From DAOSCP01 sp035379625 (lineage in GTDB: Bacteria > Bacteroidota > Ignavibacteria > Ignavibacteriales > DAOSCP01): a stretch of DNA of 64,000 bases. Location: the NCBI GenBank assembly GCA_035379625.1, contig DAOSVM010000006.1:1-64000 (forward strand), in the 5' to 3' direction. Position 1 is the first letter of the stretch. Each line of letters opens with the position of its first letter. The position numbers and the translations under genes were made by a program. A model generated the notes under the pieces. It was given only the letters and a program-made list of their open reading frames with translations, searched no databases and was not told the DNA's origin. Of this stretch, positions 37,729-47,267 are shown in pieces.

Positions 37729-38751
37729 CTATTTGATGTAGTCAATAAAGTAATCAGAAAAGAAGGAAGGGAAAGCTTTGTAGTTAAGAGAAAAAGTTTT
37801 CCCTTCTTTATATATATTATAAGCACGATATGCTATCATAGCAGCATTATCACCACAATAGGATAAATCTGGGAAAACGTATTGTTTATTTATGTTTTCT
37901 GCAATAGTTCTTATTTCTTGACGTAATAAAGAATTTGCAGCAACTCCACCAACAACGGCTATGCTATTAAATTTAAATTCTTTTGAAGCTAATTCAATTT
38001 TTTTTGTTAGTGATTTTACAATAGTATATTCAAATGAAGCACAAATATCATAGAGATCATTATCTGGAATTGGAGTAGCAGGGAAATTATCTCTAACGTA
38101 ATATAAAACAGATGTTTTAATTCCACTGTAAGAAAAATTGTATGGATTAGGAAGATTAGCAATAGGAAATTTTATTGCAAATTTATTACCATTTTGAGCA
38201 GCTCGAGAAAGTTTAGGCCCGCCGGGATAACCTAAACCTAATAATTTAGCTACTTTATCAAATGCTTCGCCAGCGGCATCGTCTATAGTTGAACCTAATT
38301 TAATAATTTTGTAATGGCTTTCAACAAGAAGTAGCATAGTATGTCCACCAGAGACGACTAAAGTTAAAACAGGAAATTCAGGTTGTGGGCTCATTAAAAA
38401 ACTGGAAAAAATATGTCCTTCTATATGATTAACAGGAATAAATGGCTTTTGTAAAGAGAATGCCAATCCTTTTGCAAAAGTTAATCCAACAAGCAAAGCT
38501 CCAATTAATCCAGGACCTGCTGTTGCACCAATTACATCAATATCAGAAAGATTTAGGTTAGTTGATTTTAATGCTTCAGTTAATAAAGGTTTTATGGTTT
38601 GTAAATGTGCACGACTGGAAAGTTCTGGAACTACTCCACCGTAAATTTTATGAAAATCTTGTGAATAAATTAAATTTACTAAAACTTTTTCATCTTCTAA
38701 AATAGCAACGGAGGTTTCGTCGCAGGATGTTTCTATTCCTAATACTTTCAT
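37729..38751 (-). CDS. tsaD: tRNA threonylcarbamoyl transferase TsaD
   Basis: TsaD (Kae1/YgjD) completes the t6A37 modification of ANN-decoding tRNAs. The N terminus MKVLGIETSCDETSVAI is diagnostic. The metal-binding H109 and H113 (VNHIEGHIFS), the nucleotide loop VSGGHTMLL and VVGGVAANSLLR are all present. Length (340) is normal. The stop lies one base from the convergent proline dehydrogenase stop. It is a single-gene unit; a TATTTTTG sequence on the minus strand (38779-38772) may be part of its promoter. Confidence 0.97.
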   Translation of the reverse strand: MKVLGIETSCDETSVAILEDEKVLVNLIYSQDFHKIYGGVVPELSSRAHLQTIKPLLTEALKSTNLNLSDIDVIGATAGPGLIGALLVGLTFAKGLAFSLQKPFIPVNHIEGHIFSSFLMSPQPEFPVLTLVVSGGHTMLLLVESHYKIIKLGSTIDDAAGEAFDKVAKLLGLGYPGGPKLSRAAQNGNKFAIKFPIANLPNPYNFSYSGIKTSVLYYVRDNFPATPIPDNDLYDICASFEYTIVKSLTKKIELASKEFKFNSIAVVGGVAANSLLRQEIRTIAENINKQYVFPDLSYCGDNAAMIAYRAYNIYKEGKTFSLNYKAFPSFFSDYFIDYIK

Positions 38752-38878
38752 ATTTTGTAAAATTAATTAAACAAAAATACACAAAAAAAACTTAATTTTA
38801 AATTGTTATTTTTGATGGGTTGTCGATTGAATAAACTAAAATATTTAAATTTGTGTTAAATATAAAAAAGGTTGCAAT

Positions 38879-40495
38879 ATGATAAAAGATGAAATATTAA
38901 AAAAAATAGGTATAATAATCAATATTTTGAAATATTATGATGAAAATAAATTCAAAATTTTAGCTTATGAGAAAGTTATTGATATTATTGAAAAAATTAA
39001 TGAAAATGAATTGATTTCGTTACTTCAAGAGAAAAGAATAACAGAAGTTGAAGGAATTGGAAAGGGTATTAGTGAAGTTTTATATGAAATTTATGAAAAT
39101 GGCAATGCAAAAATAATTAATGAATTTGTAGAAAATTATGGCGAGGAATTTTTAGATTTGTTTAAGATTAAAGGTTTAGGCGTAAAAAATATAAAAAAAC
39201 TTTTTGATTTGTATGGTGTTAATTCATTTGATAAGTTGGATGAATTGTTGGCAAGTGGTGTAAAATTAAAAGAACCTAAATTGAAAGAAAGTTTAATAAA
39301 GAATATAAGAGAACAAATTCCATTTTTGAAAGAAAGTAAGTATAAGTATATATATCCAATAGCCTTGCGAAAAGCTGAGAGGATGAAAAAAGTATTAGAA
39401 GAAATAGAGGGCGTTGAAATAGTAGAGTTTACGGGTGAAATAGAACGATACGCAGAAGTAGTAAATTTTATAGAGATGGTAGTGTTATGTAATGGGGATT
39501 TATTTAATGAATTGGTGAAAAATTTTGGAAATGTAGAACAAAGAAAAATAAAATTATTTGATTTAGAGCTTGATATCTATCTAATTTATTATGATGGGGC
39601 ACATTATAAGTTATACCACGTTTACGGAAAAAATGATTTAGGGAAAGTTATCAAGTTGACGCGGGCAACGCTTATACTGTCCGAGCCAATAAAAGATTTA
39701 AAAATATTTGAAAAATTTATACCAGAGATGTGGGAAATTGAGAATATAGGGAAAGAGGTTGAAAATGAAAAAATAGTAAAGTATGAAGATATTGTTAGTG
39801 TTTTGCATTTTCATACGAATTGGAGTGATGGTAGTAATACATTGGAAGAGATGTTTGATGGGATAGAAAAGAGTAAATTTGAGATTGCTGGGGTGTGCGA
39901 TCACAGTAAATCGTCGTTTTGGGCTAACGGATTGAGTGAGGAGGAGGTTTTACAGCAGCATAAAGTTATTGAAGAGTTGCAAAAAAAGTATAGGATTAAG
40001 TTATTAAAAGGCATAGAGTGCGATATACATAAAGATGGTAGTTTGGATTATGGAGATGGTTTTTTGAAAGAGTTTGATTTTGTGGTAGCTGCTATTCATC
40101 AATTTACAGATGATGATGAGGAATTTTATACAAAGAGGATGATAAAAGCAATTGAGAATCAATATGTTAATATAATAGCTCATCCAACAGGTCGACTATT
40201 ACTAACAAGGCTGCCGTATCCGATAGATATTTATAAGGTTATAGATGCTTGTGCAAGTAATAATGTAGCAATTGAAATAAACTCTACTCCATCTAGAATG
40301 GATTTAAGTTGGAAGTATTTGGATTATGCGATGAATAGAGGGGCGAGATTTGCTATTAATCCTGATGCGCATTCGACACAGGAAATTTTTAATATTGAAT
40401 ATGGTGTTAAATCTGCAAGAAAGGCAGGTGTTTATAAAGAATATGTTATAAATACATATAAATTGGATGAGTTGTTAAGGTGGTTTAATAAGTAA
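38879..40495 (+). CDS. PHP/PolX-like protein with a degenerate polymerase site
   Basis: Domain order is that of bacterial PolX: helix-hairpin-helix region (residues ~1-150, EGIGKGISEVLYEI, IKGLGVKNIKKLFDLYG), polymerase palm/thumb (~155-290) and PHP phosphoesterase (~308-538). The PHP metal ligands are intact (LHFHTNWSDG, CDHS, GIECDIH, AHPTGR, NPDAHS), so 3'-5' exonuclease or phosphoesterase activity is likely. The palm motif GS-RR-GDID is instead GEIER...NFIE near residues 185-199. The first Asp is lost and the second is Glu, so polymerisation is doubtful. Residues 261-270 are encoded by a copy of the GC-rich repeat. Confidence 0.88.
   Translation: MIKDEILKKIGIIINILKYYDENKFKILAYEKVIDIIEKINENELISLLQEKRITEVEGIGKGISEVLYEIYENGNAKIINEFVENYGEEFLDLFKIKGLGVKNIKKLFDLYGVNSFDKLDELLASGVKLKEPKLKESLIKNIREQIPFLKESKYKYIYPIALRKAERMKKVLEEIEGVEIVEFTGEIERYAEVVNFIEMVVLCNGDLFNELVKNFGNVEQRKIKLFDLELDIYLIYYDGAHYKLYHVYGKNDLGKVIKLTRATLILSEPIKDLKIFEKFIPEMWEIENIGKEVENEKIVKYEDIVSVLHFHTNWSDGSNTLEEMFDGIEKSKFEIAGVCDHSKSSFWANGLSEEEVLQQHKVIEELQKKYRIKLLKGIECDIHKDGSLDYGDGFLKEFDFVVAAIHQFTDDDEEFYTKRMIKAIENQYVNIIAHPTGRLLLTRLPYPIDIYKVIDACASNNVAIEINSTPSRMDLSWKYLDYAMNRGARFAINPDAHSTQEIFNIEYGVKSARKAGVYKEYVINTYKLDELLRWFNK
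39658..39690 (-). repeat. GC-rich box-hairpin element, copy 7, inside the PolX-like gene
   Basis: The box is present on the minus strand (gcttatactgtccgagcc at 39670-39687 on the plus strand), followed by a decayed hairpin arm (gcgggc). Even the flank (ccaataaa) resembles copy 3. It is in frame and read from the complementary strand as TRATLILSEP, residues 261-270, between the palm/thumb region and the PHP domain. Confidence 0.8.
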
Positions 40496-40553
40496 ATTTG
40501 GAATACAAAAAAAATATAATTAATTTTAATGTTCTATAATCAAATTTTAAGTT

Positions 40554-41522
40554 ATGGGAAATATATTAATCGAAATTCAAGATAAGTTAGTTGAAGAATA
40601 TAAAAATTTCGATAAGCAAATCAAAAAGGATATAAGCAGTAATGTTTTTTTGGTTGAGCTTATAACAAGATATCTTTTGCATACAAAAGGGAAACAGATA
40701 AGGCCGTTATTGGTGATGTTATCGGCGAAGATTTGTGGTGGTGTTAATGAGAGGACTTATAGGGGTGCATCATTAGTAGAGATATTGCATACTGCAACTC
40801 TTGTTCACGATGATGTAGTTGATGGTGCAGATTTGAGAAGAGGTTATCCATCGCTTTATAGGATATGGAGAAGTAAAGTAGCTGTTTTGATGGGTGATTA
40901 TTTGCTTTCGAAGGGTTTGTTGGTTGCGGTTGATAATAAAGATTATGATTTTTTACAATCTATTACGCACACTGTAAGAAGGATGTCGGAAGGTGAATTA
41001 TTGCAGATAGGGAAGGCGAAAAAGCTCGATCTTGACATTGATACATATTATAAAATAATATCAGATAAAACTGCATCGTTAATTTCTACTTGTTGTGAAA
41101 TTGGAGCGATGAGCAGTACTAATAATGAAGAAATACAAAAAAAGTTGAAGGAAATAGGAGAAAATATAGGGATTGCATTTCAGATAAAGGATGATATATT
41201 GGATTTTGTAGGAAGTAAATCAGGTAAGAATAAAGGGGCGGATTTAAAGGAAAAGAAATTTACATTGCCATTATTATATGCTTTAACTAAAGCTGAAAAA
41301 GATGAAGCCAAAAAGATAAAATATTTAATTAATAAGAAGAATATTGATTCTTTTGATACAACTTTGGATTTTATAAATAAGTATCAAGGTTTAGAATACG
41401 CACAGAATAAAGCTAATGAATATGCTGAAAGGGCTAAGAAAATGATTTTTGAAGTTTCAACAAATGAATATGCTGAGTTATTTGCAAAGTTAATAGATTT
41501 TATAGTAACAAGAAATAAATAA
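40554..41522 (+). CDS. Polyprenyl diphosphate synthase
   Basis: A trans-isoprenyl diphosphate synthase of 322 residues. The first Asp-rich motif is HDDVVDGADLRRG (D86, D87, D90) and the second is QIKDDILDF near 213-220. The GKQIRPLL motif binds the allylic/isopentenyl substrates. The length and the region before the first motif suggest a long-chain product (heptaprenyl or octaprenyl, IspB-like) for respiratory quinones. It shares TAATG overlap with the following membrane protein gene. Confidence 0.92.
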   Translation: MGNILIEIQDKLVEEYKNFDKQIKKDISSNVFLVELITRYLLHTKGKQIRPLLVMLSAKICGGVNERTYRGASLVEILHTATLVHDDVVDGADLRRGYPSLYRIWRSKVAVLMGDYLLSKGLLVAVDNKDYDFLQSITHTVRRMSEGELLQIGKAKKLDLDIDTYYKIISDKTASLISTCCEIGAMSSTNNEEIQKKLKEIGENIGIAFQIKDDILDFVGSKSGKNKGADLKEKKFTLPLLYALTKAEKDEAKKIKYLINKKNIDSFDTTLDFINKYQGLEYAQNKANEYAERAKKMIFEVSTNEYAELFAKLIDFIVTRNK

Positions 41523-42265
41523 TGCAAACTACAATTAAATGTAGAATTTGTGGTTATGATAACCAATTCTACAGTTTAAAATGCAATAAATGTAATAATT
41601 ACCTGCGAGAAAAAGTTCCGAATATTGATTTTTGGTCTACTCTTTGGGGCTTAATTATTGAGCCTAGTGAAACTTTTCAAAAAATTATTTTTGCAGAGCA
41701 TAAAAATTTTAGTTTATTGTTTAATATATTGTTTTGCTTAAAGATATTTGTCTTATCAATAATTTTTTCGAATTTTTTTATAAAGCCTACCAATCATTTC
41801 GAGTTTAGTTTTATAGAATACAATTTATTGTTTTTATTATTTTTAACAATTCTATTTGTTAATATTATTATATTATCGATATATTCTGTCAATCGATATA
41901 TATTAAAAAGGGCTAATTTGCAATTAAGATTTAGAGATCATTTTGCAATATCATATTTCGCTAATTTTCCAATAATTGTAGGCATGGTAATATTATTACC
42001 AATAGAAGTATCTACATTAGGTTCTACCATGTTTTATTGGTATCCAAATCCTTATTTTTACAAACCAATTATTACAATTGTATTCATTGCTCTTGAAGTT
42101 TTTTTTTATTTTTATAATTTGATACACAATTATATTGGTTATAAAATATTATTTAAAAATAGAAAGATTGTAATAATTAATATTGTTGTATTACAAATTT
42201 TATATACAATCTATATATTGTTTGGGAATAGTATAATAATAACAATTTATAAAAATTTTAGGTAA
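41522..42265 (+). CDS. Zinc-ribbon plus Yip1-like membrane protein
   Basis: The N terminus is a zinc ribbon (KCRICGYDNQFYSLKCNKC, two CxxC pairs). It is followed by the Yip1-type start (FWSTLWGLIIEPSETFQKII) and about five hydrophobic segments. Bacterial YIP1-family proteins of this shape are common but uncharacterised. It is translationally coupled to the polyprenyl synthase (TAATG) and is followed after 5 bp by nadB. Confidence 0.75.
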   Translation: MQTTIKCRICGYDNQFYSLKCNKCNNYLREKVPNIDFWSTLWGLIIEPSETFQKIIFAEHKNFSLLFNILFCLKIFVLSIIFSNFFIKPTNHFEFSFIEYNLLFLLFLTILFVNIIILSIYSVNRYILKRANLQLRFRDHFAISYFANFPIIVGMVILLPIEVSTLGSTMFYWYPNPYFYKPIITIVFIALEVFFYFYNLIHNYIGYKILFKNRKIVIINIVVLQILYTIYILFGNSIIITIYKNFR

Positions 42266-42270
42266 CCAAA

Positions 42271-43887
42271 ATGATAAAAAAAACGGATGTATTAGTAATA
42301 GGTTCAGGAATTGCGGGATTATTTGCAGCATTAAAATGTGCGAATTTTGCACAGGTTACAATAGTTACAAAAAAACAAATGACAGAATCGAATACAAATT
42401 ATGCACAAGGTGGAATAGCAGGTGTGATGGATCCGAAGGATAGTTATGAAAAACATATTGAGGATACAATTATAGCAGGAGCGAATTTAGGTAACAGAAA
42501 AATGATTGAGATATTAGTAAAAGAAGGCCCAGATAGGATAAAAGAATTAATGGAGCTTGGGGCTCGTTTTACAAAAAAGGATGGTAAATTGGATTTGGCA
42601 AGAGAAAGTGGTCATTCGATGAATAGGATTGTGCATGCAGATGATTTAACAGGAGCAGAGGTGGAAAGAGCATTAATGGAAAATGTTTTGGCGCATCCAA
42701 ATATCGAATTGTATGAAAATCATTTTACAATAGATTTGATAACAGAGCATAATATAAAAGAAAAGAGGAATGCTCCTATAGAAAACAGGAATTGTTGGGG
42801 GGCATACGTTCTTGATGCGACGAAAAATCAAGTGATAACAATTTTGTCTAAGGTAACAATATTGGCTTCTGGTGGTGCAGGGCAAGTTTATCAGCATACA
42901 ACAAATCCCAGAATTGCAACTGGTGATGGTTTTGCTATGGCCTACAGAGCAGGTGCAAAAATTGGGAATATGGAATTTATTCAGTTTCATCCAACAGCTT
43001 TCTATTCTCCAATAAAGGAGTCGATATTTTCTAATGCTTTTTTAATTTCTGAAGCAGTAAGAGGGTTTGGAGCAAAGTTGATAAATCAAAGTGGCGAAGA
43101 ATTTATGTATAAATATGATGATAGAAAAGAATTAGCGCCACGGGATATTGTAGCAAGAGCAATTGATAGTGAATTGAAAAGAACGGGGGATAATTGTGTT
43201 TATTTGAGTCTTGCGCATAAAAACAAAGATGAAATAATTGAACATTTCCCAAATATATATCAAAGCTGTTTACAAAAAGGTGTTGATATTACAAAAGATT
43301 TAATACCGGTAGTTCCAGCAGCACATTATACCTGTGGCGGGGTAGTTGTTGATGAAAATAGTAAAACATCGTTGGAAAATTTATATGCTTGTGGTGAAGT
43401 TTCTATGACTGGTGTACACGGAGCAAATAGATTGGCGTCAAATTCATTGCTTGAAGCGATAGTTTTTTCTCATAGAGCAGCTTTGGATATAAGAGACAAG
43501 ATAAAGAATAAAACAATTTGTAAGGATGATGTTCCAGCCTGGGATGAATCGGAAACGATTAGTGCAGATGAAAAGGTATTAGTAACACATTCGATTAATG
43601 AAGTTAAGCAAGTTATGTGGGATTATGTAGGAATAGTGAGATCTAATTTAAGGTTAGAAAGAGCATTTACAAGAATACATAATTTATATGTAGAAAATGA
43701 AGAGTTGTATAAAAAGACAAAAATATTTGAAGAGTTGTTGGAGTTAAGGAATTTAACAGCAGTTGCTCATATGATTATCAAATGTGCAAGGATGAGAAAG
43801 GAAAGTAGAGGTTTACATTATAATATAGATTATGGTAAAGAGATATTAGAACCAAAGGATACAATAATAGTAAACAGGAATTATTAA
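42271..43887 (+). CDS. nadB: L-aspartate oxidase
   Basis: A FAD enzyme converting aspartate to iminoaspartate, the first step of de novo NAD synthesis. The N-terminal dinucleotide site is DVLVIGSGIAGLFAALKCA. The succinate dehydrogenase/fumarate reductase flavoprotein signatures follow: TNYAQGGIAG, RESGHSMNRIVHADD, EFIQFHPTAFY, HYTCGGVVVDE and GANRLASNSLLEA. The 538-residue length fits NadB, and the context lacks sdh partners, which argues against SdhA. nadA and nadC are not in the window. Confidence 0.94.
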   Translation: MIKKTDVLVIGSGIAGLFAALKCANFAQVTIVTKKQMTESNTNYAQGGIAGVMDPKDSYEKHIEDTIIAGANLGNRKMIEILVKEGPDRIKELMELGARFTKKDGKLDLARESGHSMNRIVHADDLTGAEVERALMENVLAHPNIELYENHFTIDLITEHNIKEKRNAPIENRNCWGAYVLDATKNQVITILSKVTILASGGAGQVYQHTTNPRIATGDGFAMAYRAGAKIGNMEFIQFHPTAFYSPIKESIFSNAFLISEAVRGFGAKLINQSGEEFMYKYDDRKELAPRDIVARAIDSELKRTGDNCVYLSLAHKNKDEIIEHFPNIYQSCLQKGVDITKDLIPVVPAAHYTCGGVVVDENSKTSLENLYACGEVSMTGVHGANRLASNSLLEAIVFSHRAALDIRDKIKNKTICKDDVPAWDESETISADEKVLVTHSINEVKQVMWDYVGIVRSNLRLERAFTRIHNLYVENEELYKKTKIFEELLELRNLTAVAHMIIKCARMRKESRGLHYNIDYGKEILEPKDTIIVNRNY

Positions 43888-43975
43888 TAATTTTGTAAAA
43901 AATCAAAAAAAAATTTTTTTATTAAAAAATTAATATTAATTTAATAGCCCAAATTAGTAACAATAGGTGAAAACT

Positions 43976-46900
43976 ATGAAAATTTTATTCCGTACAGTTA
44001 TTTTACTTCTTGTGAGTAAGATGCTTTTTGCACAAACGTATACCATAACTGGAAAAGTTACATCAATTGAAGAAGATATGCCTTTACAGGCAGCAAATGT
44101 TCAATTGGTAAAAACAAGATTTGGTGATGCAACAGATGCAAAAGGTGTTTATAAAATTGTCAATGTACCTGCCGGGAAATATACTATTAAAGTTAGTATA
44201 GTGGGCTATAAACCAGTAACAAAGGAAATAGAAGTTAGAGGAAATATTAAAGATTTAAATTTTGAGTTAGAAACAACATCTATAGTAACAAAAGAGGCGG
44301 TAGTTGAGGCATCAAGAGCAAAGGAAAGAGAAACTCCAGTATCCTTTACAAATATTGGTAAAGAGCAATTAGATGAAAAGCAAGCTGGGCAGGATGCACC
44401 GCTTTTAATAAAAGGTACGGCTGGGGTATTTGCCACACCAACCGATGGTTCCGGTAACGGTGAATCACAAGTATATTTGAGAGGTTTCTCGCAAGAGTAT
44501 GTACAAGTTATGGTAAACGGTATTCCAACTAATGATCCAGAATCAAATAAAGTATATTGGTCAAACTGGGGGTCTGTATCATCAAACGTATCAAATATAC
44601 AAGTACAAAGAGGTGCAGGTTCATCGATGTATGGTTCTGGTTCCTTTGGGGGATCCTTTAATATGGTTACAGATGAAGCTGATGCAAAATTACAATTGAG
44701 AGGGCAAGTTAACGTAGGGTCAAACTATAACCAACTTTATGCTATAAGATTTAACTCGGGCTTATTATTTGATGATAAGTTCGCATTTAAATTAAATTTA
44801 CGTCGTAAGATGAGTGAAGGAGCTAGAAGAGCAGCAAGATTTGAAAGTTATGATTATTATTTTACATCGTCTTATTTCCCTGATGAAAATCATCAATTAA
44901 AATTAACTTTAAGTGGAGCACCACAAAGACACGGATATTCTTATAGTAATCATGTTGCATATTTTAAACAATTTGGTATGGATGCTAACTCAGCAGGGTA
45001 TTTACCCAAAAGTTTAGTGAATCAATTAAAAGGCGTTAAAAATCCAAGCAATGGTAAAGAAGCATTTGGTTTATTAGATGATACAAGAGAGATAGTAAGT
45101 GATGATTATGTAAATCTTGCGTATAATTTTTATCACAAACCACAAATTGAGTTAAGCTATAACTGGGAAATACAACCTAATGTTTCATCTTTATCATTAA
45201 CATCATTTTATTCTTTAGGTCGTGGGGCTGGGGTAAGTTTAACAAAGGCTGGAAGAGTATTCGATATGAGTGTATATAACAAATTATATCCAGCTTTGCC
45301 AGGTTATACAAATTATTATGTTCCTATGACTGGTATAATTGGTAAATCATATGCTGATGCAAATACTCAACCAGGTTGGTTTTACAATGATAAAGGCTAT
45401 ATTGATGATTCAACAATTGCAAGATATTATTTGAAAGGTGCATATCAATCAGCATCGTATTCCTTCCATCAACAAATGGGTGTTATTTTATCATTTAACA
45501 GAAAATTTTCTGATATTTTTGTAGATAATTTACATTTGAATTTGAATTTTGGTGCTGAATATAGATATTGGAAAGCAGATCATCCAGGACATTATGCAAA
45601 TGTATTTGCTGATAGCGTAACTAATGGATATCCATTTATTCAATATCCTGGTTCAACTACTAAACAATATTTATACCAACAATATATGTTTGTCGATCAG
45701 AATGGAAATATTGTAAAGGATGCAAATGGAAGTGTTGTAAGATTTAATAGATATGTAAAGCAAGGAGATTTAAAACATCCTTCCAATGATTTAGGAAATA
45801 TTTTTGAATGGGATTTAGCTGGTAGTAGCGATAGAACTTATGTAACACAATATAGAAATTATGTTGGTAAAGTGCCACAATATACATTATTTGTACAAGG
45901 TAACTGGCTTTATGAAAAGTTTAACATTATGACTTCTGTACAATATGTGCATTATGATTATACTTTAGAAGAAAATATGCCAAGTGAAAATGGGACAGGA
46001 AAACAGTTGCATGATTCAACAGCAAATAAATTAGGTTTACCTAATGCTGCTGATCCTACATCAAATACAACAGTTGCTAACTATGAAGGTAGATACGGTA
46101 ATAAATTTTATATGTTAGGACAAAATGGAACTGCATGGAATTGGTATGAATTCAATTTAGTTAATGCAACACGTTCAAGAGGTTTCTGGCAACCAAAATT
46201 TGGTATTAACTACAACGTTACAAAAAATTTCAACGTATTTGCCAATTTTGCTCACACCGAAAGAAGAGTGGATTTAGGAGTTTATTATAATCAAGGTATT
46301 TTACAACCACAAGCAAAAGATGAAAAATCTAACCAATATGAATTAAGTTTTGGTTGGAAAGATAAATTTCAAAACTTAAAATTAAATACATTCTATATTA
46401 CATGGGATAATAAGTCAGCAAGAATCAGGGACGTATCACGAGCTGGCGAACCGGGATTTGATAGAGACGGTAATAGAACAGAACTTATTGGTACATCAAG
46501 AAATATGGGTATAGAATTCGAAGGTGAATGGAAATTAGATAAAATAACTAAAGAATTAAAAGGTTTCAGATTATCAAGCTCATTTACATATATGGATAAC
46601 AGATGGATAAAAATTCTTGATGAAGCAAAATATTTAAGAAATGCTGATGGTAGCATTAGAGAAGTAAGAGTATTTAATAGTGATGCATATATGGCTGATG
46701 GTTCAAAAGGTGTTGTTTATTTTAAAGATTTAAAAGATAAGCATACAGCAAGTGGGCCACAAACTATTTTTAATATTACATTATCTTATAAATATCAAGG
46801 ATTTTCTGCTAATTTTTCAGGTCATTATTTCGCAAGAAATTACTTCCTTGATGGTGAAGGTTATTTACCTGTTGATGGTTATTGGTATGATGGTTATTAT

Positions 46901-47146
46901 GTATATAATGGCCAGCTCAAACAAGGAAAAATTTTCAAAGCTACAATTAAAAATACTTTACCAGAAGTTATGACATTTGATTTAGGTTTAGGTTATTACA
47001 CAAAAATTGCTAATGATTATTTTGTTTCATTAAGATTAAACATTGATAATATTTTTGATAAAGAATATTTTACATCTGCTGATAGATTTGGTGTAATACC
47101 AGGTCAACCAAGAACATTCAGATTTAATGTAAGCTTTGGAATTTAA
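43976..47146 (+). CDS. Large TonB-dependent receptor
   Basis: An outer-membrane receptor of about 1056 residues. It has a signal peptide (ILFRTVILLLVSKMLFAQ), a carboxypeptidase-regulatory-like domain (TITGKVTSIEEDMPLQAANVQL), a plug (~115-240, with VYLRGFSQEYVQVMVNGIP and VQRGAGSSMYGSGSFGG), and a barrel ending RTFRFNVSFGI. I chose the ATG at 43976 because AGGTGA lies before it; a GTG at 43967 overlaps that site. The plug motif style is that of siderophore/vitamin-type receptors, but the ligand is unknown. It is single, with its own terminator. Confidence 0.92.
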   Translation: MKILFRTVILLLVSKMLFAQTYTITGKVTSIEEDMPLQAANVQLVKTRFGDATDAKGVYKIVNVPAGKYTIKVSIVGYKPVTKEIEVRGNIKDLNFELETTSIVTKEAVVEASRAKERETPVSFTNIGKEQLDEKQAGQDAPLLIKGTAGVFATPTDGSGNGESQVYLRGFSQEYVQVMVNGIPTNDPESNKVYWSNWGSVSSNVSNIQVQRGAGSSMYGSGSFGGSFNMVTDEADAKLQLRGQVNVGSNYNQLYAIRFNSGLLFDDKFAFKLNLRRKMSEGARRAARFESYDYYFTSSYFPDENHQLKLTLSGAPQRHGYSYSNHVAYFKQFGMDANSAGYLPKSLVNQLKGVKNPSNGKEAFGLLDDTREIVSDDYVNLAYNFYHKPQIELSYNWEIQPNVSSLSLTSFYSLGRGAGVSLTKAGRVFDMSVYNKLYPALPGYTNYYVPMTGIIGKSYADANTQPGWFYNDKGYIDDSTIARYYLKGAYQSASYSFHQQMGVILSFNRKFSDIFVDNLHLNLNFGAEYRYWKADHPGHYANVFADSVTNGYPFIQYPGSTTKQYLYQQYMFVDQNGNIVKDANGSVVRFNRYVKQGDLKHPSNDLGNIFEWDLAGSSDRTYVTQYRNYVGKVPQYTLFVQGNWLYEKFNIMTSVQYVHYDYTLEENMPSENGTGKQLHDSTANKLGLPNAADPTSNTTVANYEGRYGNKFYMLGQNGTAWNWYEFNLVNATRSRGFWQPKFGINYNVTKNFNVFANFAHTERRVDLGVYYNQGILQPQAKDEKSNQYELSFGWKDKFQNLKLNTFYITWDNKSARIRDVSRAGEPGFDRDGNRTELIGTSRNMGIEFEGEWKLDKITKELKGFRLSSSFTYMDNRWIKILDEAKYLRNADGSIREVRVFNSDAYMADGSKGVVYFKDLKDKHTASGPQTIFNITLSYKYQGFSANFSGHYFARNYFLDGEGYLPVDGYWYDGYYVYNGQLKQGKIFKATIKNTLPEVMTFDLGLGYYTKIANDYFVSLRLNIDNIFDKEYFTSADRFGVIPGQPRTFRFNVSFGI

Positions 47147-47165
47147 TAATTATTTAATATACAAG

Positions 47166-47193
47166 ACGCCCTTTTTAAGGGCGTTTTTTTTTA
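47166..47193 (+). terminator. Rho-independent terminator after the large TonB receptor
   Basis: acgccctt (47166-47173), loop ttt, aagggcgt (47177-47184), then a run of about nine T. Confidence 0.93.
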
Positions 47194-47267
47194 TTCTTAT
47201 TTGATTTTGATAAAATTTGTATTAACTTATTATGGTTATTTTAGGAATTAAAATATTGAGGTTGAGC

